64,000 nucleotides of DNA from JADHLJ01 sp038118725 (GCA_038118725.1 JAYOIK010000004.1:34016-98015), one strand, 5' to 3'. Positions 42,716-51,916 are shown, counted from the stretch's first letter. The notes: generated by a model not told the origin, from the sequence alone. A program made the numbers and translations.

Positions 42716-43321
42716 TCAGGCCTCTCCCATCGGCGCGAAACCCGGCACCGATTCGACACGCGCGATCCAGCGGCGGATCGCGGGATAGGGCTCCAGGCTG
42801 AAGCCTCCTTCCTCGGCGACATGGGTATAGGCGTAGAGCGAGATATCGGCGATCGAGAACCAGCTATCGACTAGGAAGTCGGCCGAGGCGAGACGCTTCT
42901 CCATAAGTCCCAGCGCGGCCTCGCCCGGGGCCTTCTTGGCCTCCAGCAGAGCCTTGACCTCGTCGGTCAACTCGCGGTGCTGGATCAGAAAACGCGAGGT
43001 CGCGATGTTCGGTTCGTGATTGTATTGCTCCCAGAACATCCATTGCATGACCTGGGCTCGCGCGAATGGGTCGGCGGGGAGGTAGTCCGTTCCCTCGGCG
43101 AAATGAAACAGGATGGCGTTTGATTCCGACAACGTCCGTCCATCCTCGAAGACCAGGGCTGGAATCTTGCCATTTGGGTTGATCTCGAGAAACTCCGCTG
43201 TCCGGGTTTCCGATTTCATGATGTCCAATTCGACAACGCGGAAAGCCTGGCCGGTCAACCGCAAGATCAACCGGGCCTTATAGCCGTTGCCCGAAATCGG
43301 ATCATCGTAAAGTGTCAGCAT
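42716..43321 (-). CDS. Glutathione S-transferase family protein
   Basis: A 201-residue GST with the thioredoxin-like N-terminal fold (about 1-80; LYDDPISGNGYKARLILRLT, then PNGKIPALVFEDGRTLSESN) and an all-helical C-terminal domain with SIADISLYAYTHVAEEGGF. The cis-proline in GKIPAL and the SES glutathione contact are present. The substrate is not identifiable. Confidence 0.9.
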   Translation of the reverse strand: MLTLYDDPISGNGYKARLILRLTGQAFRVVELDIMKSETRTAEFLEINPNGKIPALVFEDGRTLSESNAILFHFAEGTDYLPADPFARAQVMQWMFWEQYNHEPNIATSRFLIQHRELTDEVKALLEAKKAPGEAALGLMEKRLASADFLVDSWFSIADISLYAYTHVAEEGGFSLEPYPAIRRWIARVESVPGFAPMGEA

Positions 43322-43417
43322 CTATCGCGCTCCCCGTTGCATATAGACGCAGGGTTTCACGAACCCGGCGGCGCGACAAACCACGATCCCTAAGCCGCGG
43401 GTTAGAGCTACTAACGA

Positions 43418-44299
43418 TCAGCTTTGGGTGTTCAAGACACGGCCCGCCACCGCGTCGAGCTTGGCGACCATGGCGGGGTCGCGCGCCTCGGGATGGGTGA
43501 TGAGCGCGTAGTCCAGCGCCCGGTCGCCGCCTTGCTCGTCAATGTCGGGACGCTCTCGAAGTTTTGGCGCCACGGTCCGTACCAGCGCGCGCGCGTTGTC
43601 GGCGTTTTCGGTCAGCACCTTGATCACCGCCTCGACGGTGACGCTGTCATGGTCCGGATGCCAGCAGTCGTAGTCCGTTACCATCGCCACAGTCGCGTAG
43701 GGGATCTCCGCCTCGCGCGCCAGCTTGGCCTCCGGCATGTTGGTCATGCCGACCACATCGCAACCCCAGGAGCGGTAGAGATTGCTTTCCGCCAGAGTTG
43801 AGAATTGCGGACCTTCCATGCAGATATAGGTGCCGTTCCGATGCACCGGCAGGCCGAGCTCGACGCAGGCCTCCTGGAGGGCGTCCTGAAGCCGCGTGGC
43901 GACGGGATGCGAGAGGCCGACATGGGCGACACATCCCGTGCCGTAAAAGCTCTTCTCGCGGGCGAAGGTGCGATCAATGAACTGGTCAATCAGGACGAAA
44001 TGGCCGGGGACGTAGTCTTCCTTGAGGGATCCAACGGCGCTAAGCGAGATCAGATCGGTGACCCCGGCCCGCTTCATCGCGTCGATATTGGCGCGGTAGT
44101 TGATCGTGCTGGGCGACAGTGGATGTCCGCGGCCGTGGCGCGGTAGGAACACCAGGGGCTGGCCGTCCAACTCGCCGAAGAGCAATTGATCCGAGGGCTC
44201 TCCAAACGGTGAGTCGATGGTTTCCCAGCGGCGGTTCGTCAACCCGTCGATTTCGTAGACGCCACTGCCGCCGAGGATGCCGAGCGTTGCCTGGCGCAT
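43418..44299 (-). CDS. mtnP: S-methyl-5'-thioadenosine phosphorylase
   Basis: A 293-residue nucleoside phosphorylase splitting methylthioadenosine into adenine and methylthioribose 1-phosphate in the methionine salvage route. GILGGSGVYEIDGL, FLPRHGRGHPLSPSTINYRA, YICMEGPQFSTLAESNLYR and GMTNMPEAKLAREAEI are the family marks. It lies downstream of the bc1 operon terminator, an order seen in related genomes. Confidence 0.94.
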   Translation of the reverse strand: MRQATLGILGGSGVYEIDGLTNRRWETIDSPFGEPSDQLLFGELDGQPLVFLPRHGRGHPLSPSTINYRANIDAMKRAGVTDLISLSAVGSLKEDYVPGHFVLIDQFIDRTFAREKSFYGTGCVAHVGLSHPVATRLQDALQEACVELGLPVHRNGTYICMEGPQFSTLAESNLYRSWGCDVVGMTNMPEAKLAREAEIPYATVAMVTDYDCWHPDHDSVTVEAVIKVLTENADNARALVRTVAPKLRERPDIDEQGGDRALDYALITHPEARDPAMVAKLDAVAGRVLNTQS

Positions 44300-44387
44300 G
44301 GTCAGTTCCTTTCCGTCGTCATCGAGACCGGCTTTGTCACCCCAGGGGAAGAGCTATGGGGGGGCGGGTCTTGAATTGGATTTCACG

Positions 44388-44413
44388 AAAAAGGGCCGCG
44401 ACATGCGCGGCCC
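44388..44413 (-). terminator. Rho-independent terminator of the bc1 operon
   Basis: On the minus strand GGGCCGCG and CGCGGCCC (plus-strand 44393-44400 and 44406-44413) form a perfect 8-bp stem with a 5-base loop, followed by TTTTT (44392-44388). It begins 25 bases after the cytochrome c1 stop. Confidence 0.85.
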
Positions 44414-44437
44414 CCATTCCGTCATGGGTCCCAAACG

Positions 44438-45214
44438 TTAGTGAACGTCGGCCCAGATCTTACGTTTGCTGGCGTAAAGCAGCCCGGTCATGACCAACAG
44501 GAACAGAACCGCCATAACGCCGGTGCGCTTGCGTTCCTCCAGGTTCGGCTCGGCCGCCCAGGCCAGGAACGCGGTGACGTCGCGCGCCTGTTGATCAACC
44601 GTCGCCGCTGTGCCGTCGGCATATTCAACGCCATCGGCGGCTATCGGCGCGGGCATGGCGATCTGATGGCCGGGGAAATAAGCGTTGTAGCTCATGCCCT
44701 CGGCGACCGTGACACCGGACGGCGCGTCGCCATAACCCGTCATCAGCGCGTAGAGATAATTCGCGCCATTGGGCCGTGCGTCGACCATCAGAGACAGATC
44801 CGGCGGCAGGGCGCCGCCATTGCTGGCCCGCGCCGCGTTGTCGTTCGCGAAGGGAGCGGGGAAGCGATCCGCCGGCAGACCCGGGCGAGCAAACATCTCG
44901 CCTTCGTCATTCGGCCCGTCCTGAACCTCGTATTCCGCGGCGATTGCCTTGATCTCGAGCTCATTGAAGCCGAGATCGGCGAGATTGCGGAACGCGATAT
45001 AGTCGAGCGAGTGACAGCCCGCGCAAACTTCCTTGTAGACCTGAAATCCACGTTGAAGCTCGCCCCGGTCGAAGGTGCCGAAGATGCCGGCGAAGGACCA
45101 GTTCTGGCTCGGGATTTCAACGGCGGGTCCGGCGGCCTTGACCGGCGTCGTCGTCAATCCCAGCGAGACCAAAGCGGCCGCGGCTACGGTGAGCAATCCA
45201 CGCGCGCCCATCAT
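44438..45214 (-). CDS. petC: Cytochrome c1 of the bc1 complex
   Basis: A 258-residue haem protein carrying electrons from the Rieske centre to cytochrome c in complex III. It has an N-terminal signal peptide (MMGARGLLTVAAAALVSLGL), the haem-binding VCAGCHSLDYIAFRNL, and a C-terminal membrane anchor ending TGVMAVLFLLVMTGLLY. The ATG at 45214 overlaps the cytochrome b stop as ATGA and has GGAG upstream; the frame extends further upstream, but only inside cytochrome b. Order petA-petB-petC is standard. Confidence 0.96.
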   Translation of the reverse strand: MMGARGLLTVAAAALVSLGLTTTPVKAAGPAVEIPSQNWSFAGIFGTFDRGELQRGFQVYKEVCAGCHSLDYIAFRNLADLGFNELEIKAIAAEYEVQDGPNDEGEMFARPGLPADRFPAPFANDNAARASNGGALPPDLSLMVDARPNGANYLYALMTGYGDAPSGVTVAEGMSYNAYFPGHQIAMPAPIAADGVEYADGTAATVDQQARDVTAFLAWAAEPNLEERKRTGVMAVLFLLVMTGLLYASKRKIWADVH

Positions 45215-46452
45215 GAATTCTCCTTCGATGCGCCTGCGGTTCCAGAGCCCAGGACGGGTTGACTGATACTTCGAGGCAACGGTTTCGGCGTCTCGAAGAT
45301 CGACAGACCCGGCAGGAGGATCAGGAAGTGGAAGAAGTAGTAGACGGTGGCCAGACGGGACAGGATCACATAAGTCCCCTCGGCCGGCTTGCCGCCCAGG
45401 TAAGTCAGTAGCACGCAATTCGCCGCGAAGATCCAGAAGAAGATCTTGAAGAGCGGACGGAAAGTCGCGCTGCGAACCGGCGAACGATCAAGCCAAGGCA
45501 GGATGAACAGCACGCCGATGGCGGCGAACATCGCCAGGACACCGAGCAGCTTGTCCGGCACCGCGCGCAAGATCGCGTAGAAGGGCAGGAAATACCACTC
45601 AGGCACGATATGCGCCGGCGTGACCAGCGGATTGGCCGGGATGTAGTTATCCGGATGGCCCATCGCGTTCGGCATGAAGAACACCACCGCCGCGAAGATC
45701 GTCAGGAACACCCCGAGACCGAACGCGTCCTTCACCGTGTAATACGGATGGAAGGGGATCGAGTCCTGCTTGCCGCGCACATCGATGCCCAGCGGGTTGT
45801 TAGAGCCGAAGCGGTGCAGCGCCACGATATGCAGCACGACAACACCGACGATCACGAAGGGCAGCAGATAATGCAGCGAGAAGAACCGGTTCAAGGTCGG
45901 GTTGTCGACCGAGAAGCCACCCCACAGCAACGTGACGATCCACTCACCCACACCCGGAAGCGCCGAGAACAGATTGGTGATCACCGTGGCGCCCCAGAAG
46001 CTCATCTGGCCCCAGGGAAGCACATAGCCCATGAAGGCGGTGGCCATCATCAGCAGCAGAATCACCACGCCCAGCATCCACAGCAACTCGCGTGGCGCCT
46101 TGTACGAGCCGTAGTAGAGCCCGCGGAAGATGTGGATATAGACGACGATGAAGAAGAAGCTGGCGCCGTTGGCGTGGATATAGCGGATCAGCCAACCGTG
46201 GTTGACGTCGCGCATGATGCGCTCAACCGACTGGAACGCGAAATCGACATGCGGCGTGTAGTGCATCGCCAGGATGATGCCGGTCAGCAACATGATCACC
46301 AGCACGATTCCGGCCAGCGAGCCGAAATTCCACCAGTAATTCAGGTTCTTCGGAGTCGGATACTCATGCATTTCGTGATGCATGAAGGTGAACACCGGAA
46401 GCCGGTGGTCAATCCAGCGAACGACCGGATTGGAGAAGTTGGGACCACTCAT
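45211..46452 (-). CDS. petB: Cytochrome b of the bc1 complex
   Basis: A 413-residue integral membrane subunit with about eight helices and two haems b. Haem-ligand His residues lie in TGIILAMHYTPHVDFAFQSV, IRYIHANGASFFFIVVYIHI and LHYLLPFVIVGVVVLHIVAL. The Qo-site motif PEWYFLPFYAILR is intact. It lies 11 bases after petA and overlaps petC. Confidence 0.97.
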   Translation of the reverse strand: MSGPNFSNPVVRWIDHRLPVFTFMHHEMHEYPTPKNLNYWWNFGSLAGIVLVIMLLTGIILAMHYTPHVDFAFQSVERIMRDVNHGWLIRYIHANGASFFFIVVYIHIFRGLYYGSYKAPRELLWMLGVVILLLMMATAFMGYVLPWGQMSFWGATVITNLFSALPGVGEWIVTLLWGGFSVDNPTLNRFFSLHYLLPFVIVGVVVLHIVALHRFGSNNPLGIDVRGKQDSIPFHPYYTVKDAFGLGVFLTIFAAVVFFMPNAMGHPDNYIPANPLVTPAHIVPEWYFLPFYAILRAVPDKLLGVLAMFAAIGVLFILPWLDRSPVRSATFRPLFKIFFWIFAANCVLLTYLGGKPAEGTYVILSRLATVYYFFHFLILLPGLSIFETPKPLPRSISQPVLGSGTAGASKENS

Positions 46453-46463
46453 CGCTCAGCTCC

Positions 46464-46994
46464 TCATCCGATCCGGATTACCGTGTCCGAGATGTACTCG
46501 TACGGCGGCACCGGAAGGTTGGTGGGCGCCGGTCCCTTGCGGATTCGGCCGGATGTATCGTAGTGCGAGCCGTGGCAGGGGCAGAACCAACCACCCCATT
46601 CGCCGCGCGGGTCGGTTGCCTTCTGGCCCAGCGGCACACAGCCAAGATGGGTGCAGACGCCGACCAGAACCAGCATCTCCGGCTTGGGCGCGCGATCACC
46701 ATCGGCTTGCGGATCCGGAAGATCGGCGATATCGACCGCGCCGGCCTCCTCGATCTCCTTGGCGGTGCGATGCCGAACGAAAACCGGCTTGCCGCGCCAG
46801 ACGATGGTCACGGCCATGCCTTCCTCGACTCCGGATACATCGAATTCGGTCGTCGCCAATGCCAAGGTATCGGCGGCGGGGTTCATTTGGTCTATGAGCG
46901 GCCAGGCGACACAGGCGGCGCCTACGGCTCCCATCGTGGCGCTGGCGACATGGATAAAGTCGCGCCGGGTAGCGCCTTCGTGAGTTTCAGCCAT
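46464..46994 (-). CDS. petA: Rieske iron-sulfur subunit of the bc1 complex
   Basis: A 176-residue Rieske protein. The Tat-type twin arginine TRRDFIHVASATMG and the single N-terminal helix anchor it, and the cluster ligands lie in CTHLGCVPLG and CPCHGSHYDTSGRIRKGP. The ATG at 46994 is chosen because the Tat motif follows it directly; the frame opens earlier. A candidate promoter lies 135 bases upstream at 47129-47157. Confidence 0.96.
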   Translation of the reverse strand: MAETHEGATRRDFIHVASATMGAVGAACVAWPLIDQMNPAADTLALATTEFDVSGVEEGMAVTIVWRGKPVFVRHRTAKEIEEAGAVDIADLPDPQADGDRAPKPEMLVLVGVCTHLGCVPLGQKATDPRGEWGGWFCPCHGSHYDTSGRIRKGPAPTNLPVPPYEYISDTVIRIG

Positions 46995-47128
46995 CGAGTT
47001 TAGCCTCTTCCCTTCGTCGAGACACACAGCGATGTGGTACACGGAATTTCACCGATGCGCCCCCCGCCATTACTGCGACACGTGGTCGCGTTTATCGCCA
47101 CGCCCCCTCTGGCGCGCGGTAACTAGTT

Positions 47129-47157
47129 CATATACTTCAGAGAGTCGGCAAATGCAA
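47129..47157 (-). promoter_or_regulatory. Candidate promoter of petABC
   Basis: On the minus strand TTGCAT (47157-47152) and TATATG (47134-47129) are 17 bases apart. The leader to petA would be about 130 bases. It is not tested and could overlap control of the divergent trmL. Confidence 0.45.
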
Positions 47158-47222
47158 AGAATCGCGATGCTCCGCGGCATCATGGCCGGCAAGCGGACGG
47201 CGCGGCGGGAGATGGAGCCGAC

Positions 47223-47684
47223 ATGCGTTTGGCGTTGTATCAGCCGGATATCCCCCAGAATACCGGTACCATCATGCGTCTGGCGGCCTGTTTCGGGGTG
47301 CCGCTGGACATTATCGAGCCTTGTGGCTTCGTGTTGTCCGATACCAAGTTGCGCCGCGCGGGCATGGATTACGCCGCGCGGGTGGATATGGTAAGGCACG
47401 CCTCCTGGGAGCGATTTCAGGAGCGGGAGGCGCCCGGACGGCTGGTTTTGCTGACCACCAAGGCGGAGAGCTCGCTGGCGGACTTCGCCTTCCGCGCCGA
47501 TGACACGCTGTTGTTGGGCGCCGAATCGTCAGGGGTGCCGGAGAATGTTCACGCGGCGGTGGACGCGGCGGTCCGGGTGCCGATGCGCGCCGGCGAGCGT
47601 TCGCTCAATGTCGCGGTCTGCGCGGGAATCGCGCTCTGGGAAGGGTTGCGCCAAACCCATGGGCTCGTGGATGGGAGCGACTGA
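47223..47684 (+). CDS. trmL: tRNA (cytidine/uridine-34-2'-O)-methyltransferase
   Basis: A 153-residue SPOUT-fold enzyme that methylates the ribose of the wobble nucleotide in tRNA-Leu. MRLALYQPDIPQNTGTIMRL, LLLGAESSGVPENVHAAVD and RSLNVAVCAGIALWEGLRQ are the TrmL marks. Divergent from petABC, as in many alphaproteobacteria. Confidence 0.95.
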   Translation: MRLALYQPDIPQNTGTIMRLAACFGVPLDIIEPCGFVLSDTKLRRAGMDYAARVDMVRHASWERFQEREAPGRLVLLTTKAESSLADFAFRADDTLLLGAESSGVPENVHAAVDAAVRVPMRAGERSLNVAVCAGIALWEGLRQTHGLVDGSD

Positions 47685-47719
47685 AGGCGTCCGAAAGGGC
47701 CTGTCGATACGAGGACGGC

Positions 47720-47754
47720 CCACCCAGCCATGGTGCGAAACCACGGCTGGGTGG
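47720..47754. terminator. Hairpin between convergent trmL and metY, probable bidirectional terminator
   Basis: CCACCCAGCC (47720-47729) pairs perfectly with GGCTGGGTGG (47745-47754), and TGGT/ACCA extend it past one mismatch. It is centred between the two stop codons. No strong T-run flanks it, so its efficiency is uncertain. Confidence 0.55.
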
Positions 47755-47766
47755 CTATCAAGTCGG

Positions 47767-49062
47767 TTACGCCGCCGCCTTCAGCGCCTGGTCGAGATCG
47801 GCGATGATATCGTCGATATGCTCGATCCCGACCGAGAGACGGACATAGCCGTCCGACACGCCGGTCGCGAGTTGGTCTTCCGGCGAAAGCTGGCTGTGCG
47901 TGGTGCTGGCCGGATGGATCGCCAGGGAGCGCGCGTCACCGATATTCGCTACGTGATAGAATAGCTTCAGCGAGTCGATGAACTTGCGGCCCGCGTCGCG
48001 TCCGGCCTTCAGCTCGAAGCCGACCAGACCGCCGAGCCCTCCCGACAGATACTTGTCGGCGCGCTGTTTCGCCTCACCGGATTGCTGGCTTGGATGGATG
48101 ACCGTGGCGACCGCCGAGTGACCCTTGAGGAAGTCCGCCACCGCCTGGGCGTTTCGGCAATGCTCGCGCATCCGAAGCGGCAGGGTCTCCAGGCCTTGGA
48201 TCACCTGGAAGGCGTTGAACGGCGAGAACGCGGCGCCGAGATCGCGCTGCAGGGTGGTGCGGGCCTTGATGATATAGGCCACCGGCCCGATCGGCTTGAC
48301 CGCCTCGACCCAAACCGCGCCGTGATAGGACGGGTCGGGTGTGTTCAAGGCCGGCTGACGCTCCGGGAAATCCTCCCAGGGGAAGGCGCCGCTATCGACG
48401 ATCATGCCGCCGATCGAGGTGCCGTGACCGCCGATATACTTGGTGGTGGAGTACACGATCACCGCCGCGTCGTGGTCGAAGGGTCGGCAGAGCAGTGGGG
48501 CCGCGGTATTGTCCATGATCAGCGGAATGCCGAATTCCTTGCCGATCGCGGCGACCTCGGCGATCGGGAAGACCTGAAGCTTTGGATTCGGAAGGGTCTC
48601 GGCATAGTAGGCGCGGGTCTTCTCGTCGGTGGCGCGACGGAACGCCTCCGGGTCCGCCGGATCGACGAAACGAACCTCGATCCCCTGATCCTTCATGGTA
48701 TTGGCGAAGAGATTCCACGTGCCGCCGTAAAGATCGGTGGAACTGACGATGTTGTCGCCGGCGCGCGCGATGTTCTGTATGGCCATCGCCGAGGCCGCCT
48801 GGCCGGAACCGACCGCGAGGGCCGCCGCCCCGCCCTCGAGCGCGGTGATCCGCTGCTCCAGAACGTCGCAGGTCGGGTTCATGATTCGAGTGTAGATGTT
48901 GCCGAGTTCCTTCAGCGCGAACAGATTGGAGGCGTGTTCGGTGCTTTGAAACTGATAAGAGGTGGTCTGATAGATCGGCACGGCGACGGCGCCGGTCGCC
49001 GGGTCGGCGCGATAGCCCGCGTGTAGTGCGATGGTTTCCGGGTTTTTGGTATCGATGGTCAT
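47767..49062 (-). CDS. metY: O-acetylhomoserine sulfhydrylase / Cys-Met metabolism PLP enzyme
   Basis: A 431-residue PLP enzyme forming homocysteine (or methionine) from O-acetylhomoserine and sulfide. The PLP lysine is in VYSTTKYIGGHGTSIGG, and VPIYQTTSYQFQSTEHASNL and YTRIMNPTCDVLEQRI are family marks; the length and the SIGGMI region fit MetY more than cystathionine synthases. The ATG at 49062 has GGAAGG about 11 bases upstream. A SAM-II riboswitch and a terminator precede it, so it is shut off when S-adenosylmethionine is plentiful. Confidence 0.92.
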   Translation of the reverse strand: MTIDTKNPETIALHAGYRADPATGAVAVPIYQTTSYQFQSTEHASNLFALKELGNIYTRIMNPTCDVLEQRITALEGGAAALAVGSGQAASAMAIQNIARAGDNIVSSTDLYGGTWNLFANTMKDQGIEVRFVDPADPEAFRRATDEKTRAYYAETLPNPKLQVFPIAEVAAIGKEFGIPLIMDNTAAPLLCRPFDHDAAVIVYSTTKYIGGHGTSIGGMIVDSGAFPWEDFPERQPALNTPDPSYHGAVWVEAVKPIGPVAYIIKARTTLQRDLGAAFSPFNAFQVIQGLETLPLRMREHCRNAQAVADFLKGHSAVATVIHPSQQSGEAKQRADKYLSGGLGGLVGFELKAGRDAGRKFIDSLKLFYHVANIGDARSLAIHPASTTHSQLSPEDQLATGVSDGYVRLSVGIEHIDDIIADLDQALKAAA

Positions 49063-49158
49063 CTGGCGTGTTCCTTCCAACGGTGCCGGGCAAGATCCCC
49101 GGCGAGACAAGGTTCATGCCGCCTTGGCGAGGGAGCGTCGGTCCTGGACGAGAGGGAC

Positions 49159-49191
49159 AAAAAAAATCCCGCCAAACTCTCGTCGGCGGGA
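49159..49191 (-). terminator. Intrinsic terminator in the metY leader
   Basis: On the minus strand TCCCGCC (49191-49185) pairs with GGCGGGA (49173-49167), followed by T8 (49166-49159). It sits 14 bases past the SAM-II aptamer. Its 5' arm can instead pair (CCGCCG, 49189-49184) with CGGCGG (49204-49199) directly behind the aptamer, which would be an antiterminator. Confidence 0.85.
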
Positions 49192-49204
49192 CCATGCTCC
49201 GCCG

Positions 49205-49256
49205 CTTTAGCTGCATTTGTTACGCGCCCGCAAGCTGGTGCTCAAATCGGCGCGGA
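49205..49256 (-). promoter_or_regulatory. SAM-II riboswitch upstream of metY
   Basis: On the minus strand CGCGCC (49254-49249) pairs with GGCGCG (about 49228-49223) as P1, the conserved GATTTG follows the first strand, and the 3' part carries GTAACAAATGCAGCTAAAG, matching the SAM-II consensus with its terminal GCTAAAG. SAM-II elements fold into a pseudoknot on binding S-adenosylmethionine and control methionine genes in alphaproteobacteria. The rest of 49063-49428 is leader and the upstream region of the divergent dioxygenase gene. Confidence 0.9.
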
Positions 49257-49428
49257 TCCCGCAAAGAACCGCAAACCCCGCGCCGTGTCAAGGATTCGGC
49301 CACGAAACCCGAGATGGCCGGCCTCGCGCGTCGGGTTTTCCTCAAAGCGACATCGATGCCGTTTAGTGAAGAGCGGTTCGGGGATGTTCAGGGATAGAGC
49401 ACGTGTGAAACAACACGCGAGGCTCCCA

Positions 49429-50556
49429 ATGGCGTTGACGATCACCGCGCACGAGACGTTGGATGACGCAATCCAGTTGACTTGGTCGGACGGTCGGGAG
49501 AGTAGGTTTCACCACGTCTGGCTGCGCGACAATTGCCCGACCTCTCGGCATGCCGAGACCTGGGAGCGGGTTGATGACGTGCTGGCTTATGATCCCGAGG
49601 CGCGGGCGATCGAAGTGGCCCTTTCAGCCGCCGGCGAAGTCTCGGTCACCTGGAACGATGGACACCGCAGTTGCTTCGACGGCGATTGGTTGCGCCGGCA
49701 TTGTTATTGCGAGGCCGCGCGGCGAGAGCGTTGTCTGGCGCCGGTTACCTGGGCGGGTGGCCCGGGCGCCGGCCCGCCACGCGCCGCTCATGACGCGATC
49801 ATGGAAAGTGATGCCGGTCTTCTCGGTTTTCTAGAGATCCTGCGTGATCGGGGCTGTTGTGTCGTCGACGGCATGCCGGATGATCCCAAGGCCGGTGAAG
49901 CGCTTGCCAAGCGGATCGCCTATCTACGGGAAACTAATTTCGGCGTGGATTTCACCGTCGTCTCCAAGCCCAATCCAAACAACAACGCCTATACCGCGCT
50001 GGAGCTTCCGGCGCATACGGATCTGGCGAACCGCGAGATGCTTCCGGGCGTGCAGTTTCTGCATTGTCTGGTCTCGGAGGCGCCGGGTGGCGAATCGGTT
50101 CTCGTCGACGGCTTCCACGCGGTGGAGGTTCTGCGCGAGAAGGATCCCGCGGCTTTTGAATTGCTGTCATCGGTTCCCTTCGATTACCGGTTTCATGACA
50201 CCGAATGGGATGTACGGTGGCGCGCGCCGGTTATCGGCCTGGATGCCGACGGCGCGTTGCGCGAGATCCGTTACAACAACGCGCTTCGAGAGCCGCTGAA
50301 CGTCTCGCCTGAGTTGGTGAAGCCGGTCTATCGGGCGCTTCGCGCGCTGGTTGCCGTCATTCGAGATCCGGCGAACGAGGTGCGCTTTCGCCTGGCCGCC
50401 GGGGAAATGCTGGTGTTTCACAACCGCCGGGTCCTCCATGGACGCGCCGCGTTCGACCCCAATGGCGGCGCTCGGGAACTCCATGGTTGCTACGTTGACA
50501 TCGACGAGATGATGAGCCGGATCAGGGTTCTCGGCGGCGAAAATCTACTGGCCTAG
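49429..50556 (+). CDS. Gamma-butyrobetaine-hydroxylase-like dioxygenase
   Basis: A 375-residue Fe(II)/2-oxoglutarate enzyme of the BBOX/TMLD type. The N-terminal domain has the zinc-type cluster around VWLRDNCPTSRH and WLRRHCYCE; the TauD-like domain has LPAHTDLANREMLPGVQFLH (H-x-D Fe ligands) and the distal His in NRRVLHGRAAF. Likely substrate is gamma-butyrobetaine or a similar trimethylammonium compound. The ATG at 49429 has GAGG upstream; longer frames are unlike the family. No carnitine genes are adjacent. Confidence 0.88.
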   Translation: MALTITAHETLDDAIQLTWSDGRESRFHHVWLRDNCPTSRHAETWERVDDVLAYDPEARAIEVALSAAGEVSVTWNDGHRSCFDGDWLRRHCYCEAARRERCLAPVTWAGGPGAGPPRAAHDAIMESDAGLLGFLEILRDRGCCVVDGMPDDPKAGEALAKRIAYLRETNFGVDFTVVSKPNPNNNAYTALELPAHTDLANREMLPGVQFLHCLVSEAPGGESVLVDGFHAVEVLREKDPAAFELLSSVPFDYRFHDTEWDVRWRAPVIGLDADGALREIRYNNALREPLNVSPELVKPVYRALRALVAVIRDPANEVRFRLAAGEMLVFHNRRVLHGRAAFDPNGGARELHGCYVDIDEMMSRIRVLGGENLLA

Positions 50557-50588
50557 ATAAGGACCGCGCGTCCTGGCATTGTGCGACC

Positions 50589-51347
50589 ATGCCAAGGTTC
50601 AAGCTTACCATCGAGTATGACGGCGGCGACTATGTCGGCTGGCAGCGTCAGGCGAACGGGATGTCGATCCAGGAGGCGCTGGAGGACGCGGTGCGCGCGT
50701 TTTCCGGCGAGGCCACCGAGGTTGCCGGCGCCGGACGTACCGATGCTGGTGTTCACGCGCTCGCTATGACGGCGCATATAGATCTAACCTCCGATCGCTT
50801 CGAGGCCAAGCGGGTCCGCAACGCAATCAATTTTTATCTCCGCGACCACAAGATCTCTGTATTGAGCGCCGAGGTCGCGCCACCGGACTTTCACGCGCGG
50901 TTTTCCGCGACACGGCGGCGCTATCTTTATCGAATCCTGAACCGCTCGGCCCCGCCGGCGCTTGAGGCCGGGAAGGTCTGGTTCTTTCCCCGATCACTGG
51001 ACGCCAAGAAAATGGCCGACGCGGCGCGACCGCTGCTCGGTAAACACGACTTCACCAGTTTCAGGGCCAGTCATTGTCAGGCCAACTCACCCGAGAAGAC
51101 ACTGGATGCCTTGGAAGTCTCGCGGGTCGGTGACGAAGTCCACATCCGCGCCGAGGCTCGATCGTTTTTGCATCATCAGGTCAGGAACATGGTCGGTACG
51201 CTCACCCTGGTGGGCGAGGGCAAGTGGCGCGTGGGCGATGTGGAGAAGGCTCTCGCGGCCCGCGACCGGGCCAAGGCCGGGCCGACCGCGCCGGCGGACG
51301 GGCTTTATCTGGTCGATGTCGGCTATGTCGGCGCGCCGGGCTGCTGA
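50589..51347 (+). CDS. truA: tRNA pseudouridine(38-40) synthase
   Basis: A 252-residue pseudouridine synthase for the tRNA anticodon arm. The catalytic Asp is in GAGRTDAGVHALAM; YDGGDYVGWQRQANG and SFLHHQVRNMVGTLTLVGEG are TruA marks. It converges with the membrane-protein gene, overlapping by 25 bases at the 3' ends. Confidence 0.96.
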   Translation: MPRFKLTIEYDGGDYVGWQRQANGMSIQEALEDAVRAFSGEATEVAGAGRTDAGVHALAMTAHIDLTSDRFEAKRVRNAINFYLRDHKISVLSAEVAPPDFHARFSATRRRYLYRILNRSAPPALEAGKVWFFPRSLDAKKMADAARPLLGKHDFTSFRASHCQANSPEKTLDALEVSRVGDEVHIRAEARSFLHHQVRNMVGTLTLVGEGKWRVGDVEKALAARDRAKAGPTAPADGLYLVDVGYVGAPGC

Positions 51348-51916
51348 GCGAAGACCTCAAGCAGATTGATCACCACGACATTGAAGGTGATATCCAGCAT
51401 CACCACGCCGAAGGCGAGGAAGGGGCCGACCTGTAACTGCCTGCGGGCGAGTTCGGCCAGGAATAGCGCCACCACCGCATAGGCGATGACGAATAGATTG
51501 ATCTCGGTGTCCCGGGTTACGTAACCGAAGGTGCCGAGAAAGGTGACCACCCCCAGGAGATAACCGACCGGCACCATCGCCCAGTTATAGGGCACGATAT
51601 AGTCGAGAAACCGCTCATGGCGTCCGATGACCCTGGTAACCGGGATCATCAGAACCGGGTAGGCAAGCCAAACAATGACGTAGATCAGAAGATCGGTGAC
51701 ACCGTCGCCGAACCCGTAGGGCACGGTCTCCGGCGTGTCCAGGACGATCCGCATGGTCATCAAGGCATGAGGAGGCAGGACCAGGACAGCCGCGAATAGC
51801 GATTTCCAGAAGCCGTCGACGCTGCGATCGAACAGGGTCGGGGCCGAGGGATGCAGGCGCGAGAACAGGAACAGCCCGTACAACGCCTTCACGATCTCGG
51901 CGAGCGAGGGCAACAT
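51323..51916 (-). CDS. Polytopic membrane protein of unknown function
   Basis: A 197-residue protein with about five hydrophobic segments (FWKSLFAAVLVLPPHAL; LLIYVIVWLAYPVLMIPVTR; YLLGVVTFLGTFGYV; LFVIAYAVVALFLAEL; AFGVVMLDITFNVVVINLL), like Yip1-type conserved proteins of alphaproteobacteria. It ends inside the 3' end of truA and starts 4 bases downstream of the dapE stop, so it is in the dap operon. Confidence 0.75.
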   Translation of the reverse strand: MLPSLAEIVKALYGLFLFSRLHPSAPTLFDRSVDGFWKSLFAAVLVLPPHALMTMRIVLDTPETVPYGFGDGVTDLLIYVIVWLAYPVLMIPVTRVIGRHERFLDYIVPYNWAMVPVGYLLGVVTFLGTFGYVTRDTEINLFVIAYAVVALFLAELARRQLQVGPFLAFGVVMLDITFNVVVINLLEVFAQQPGAPT

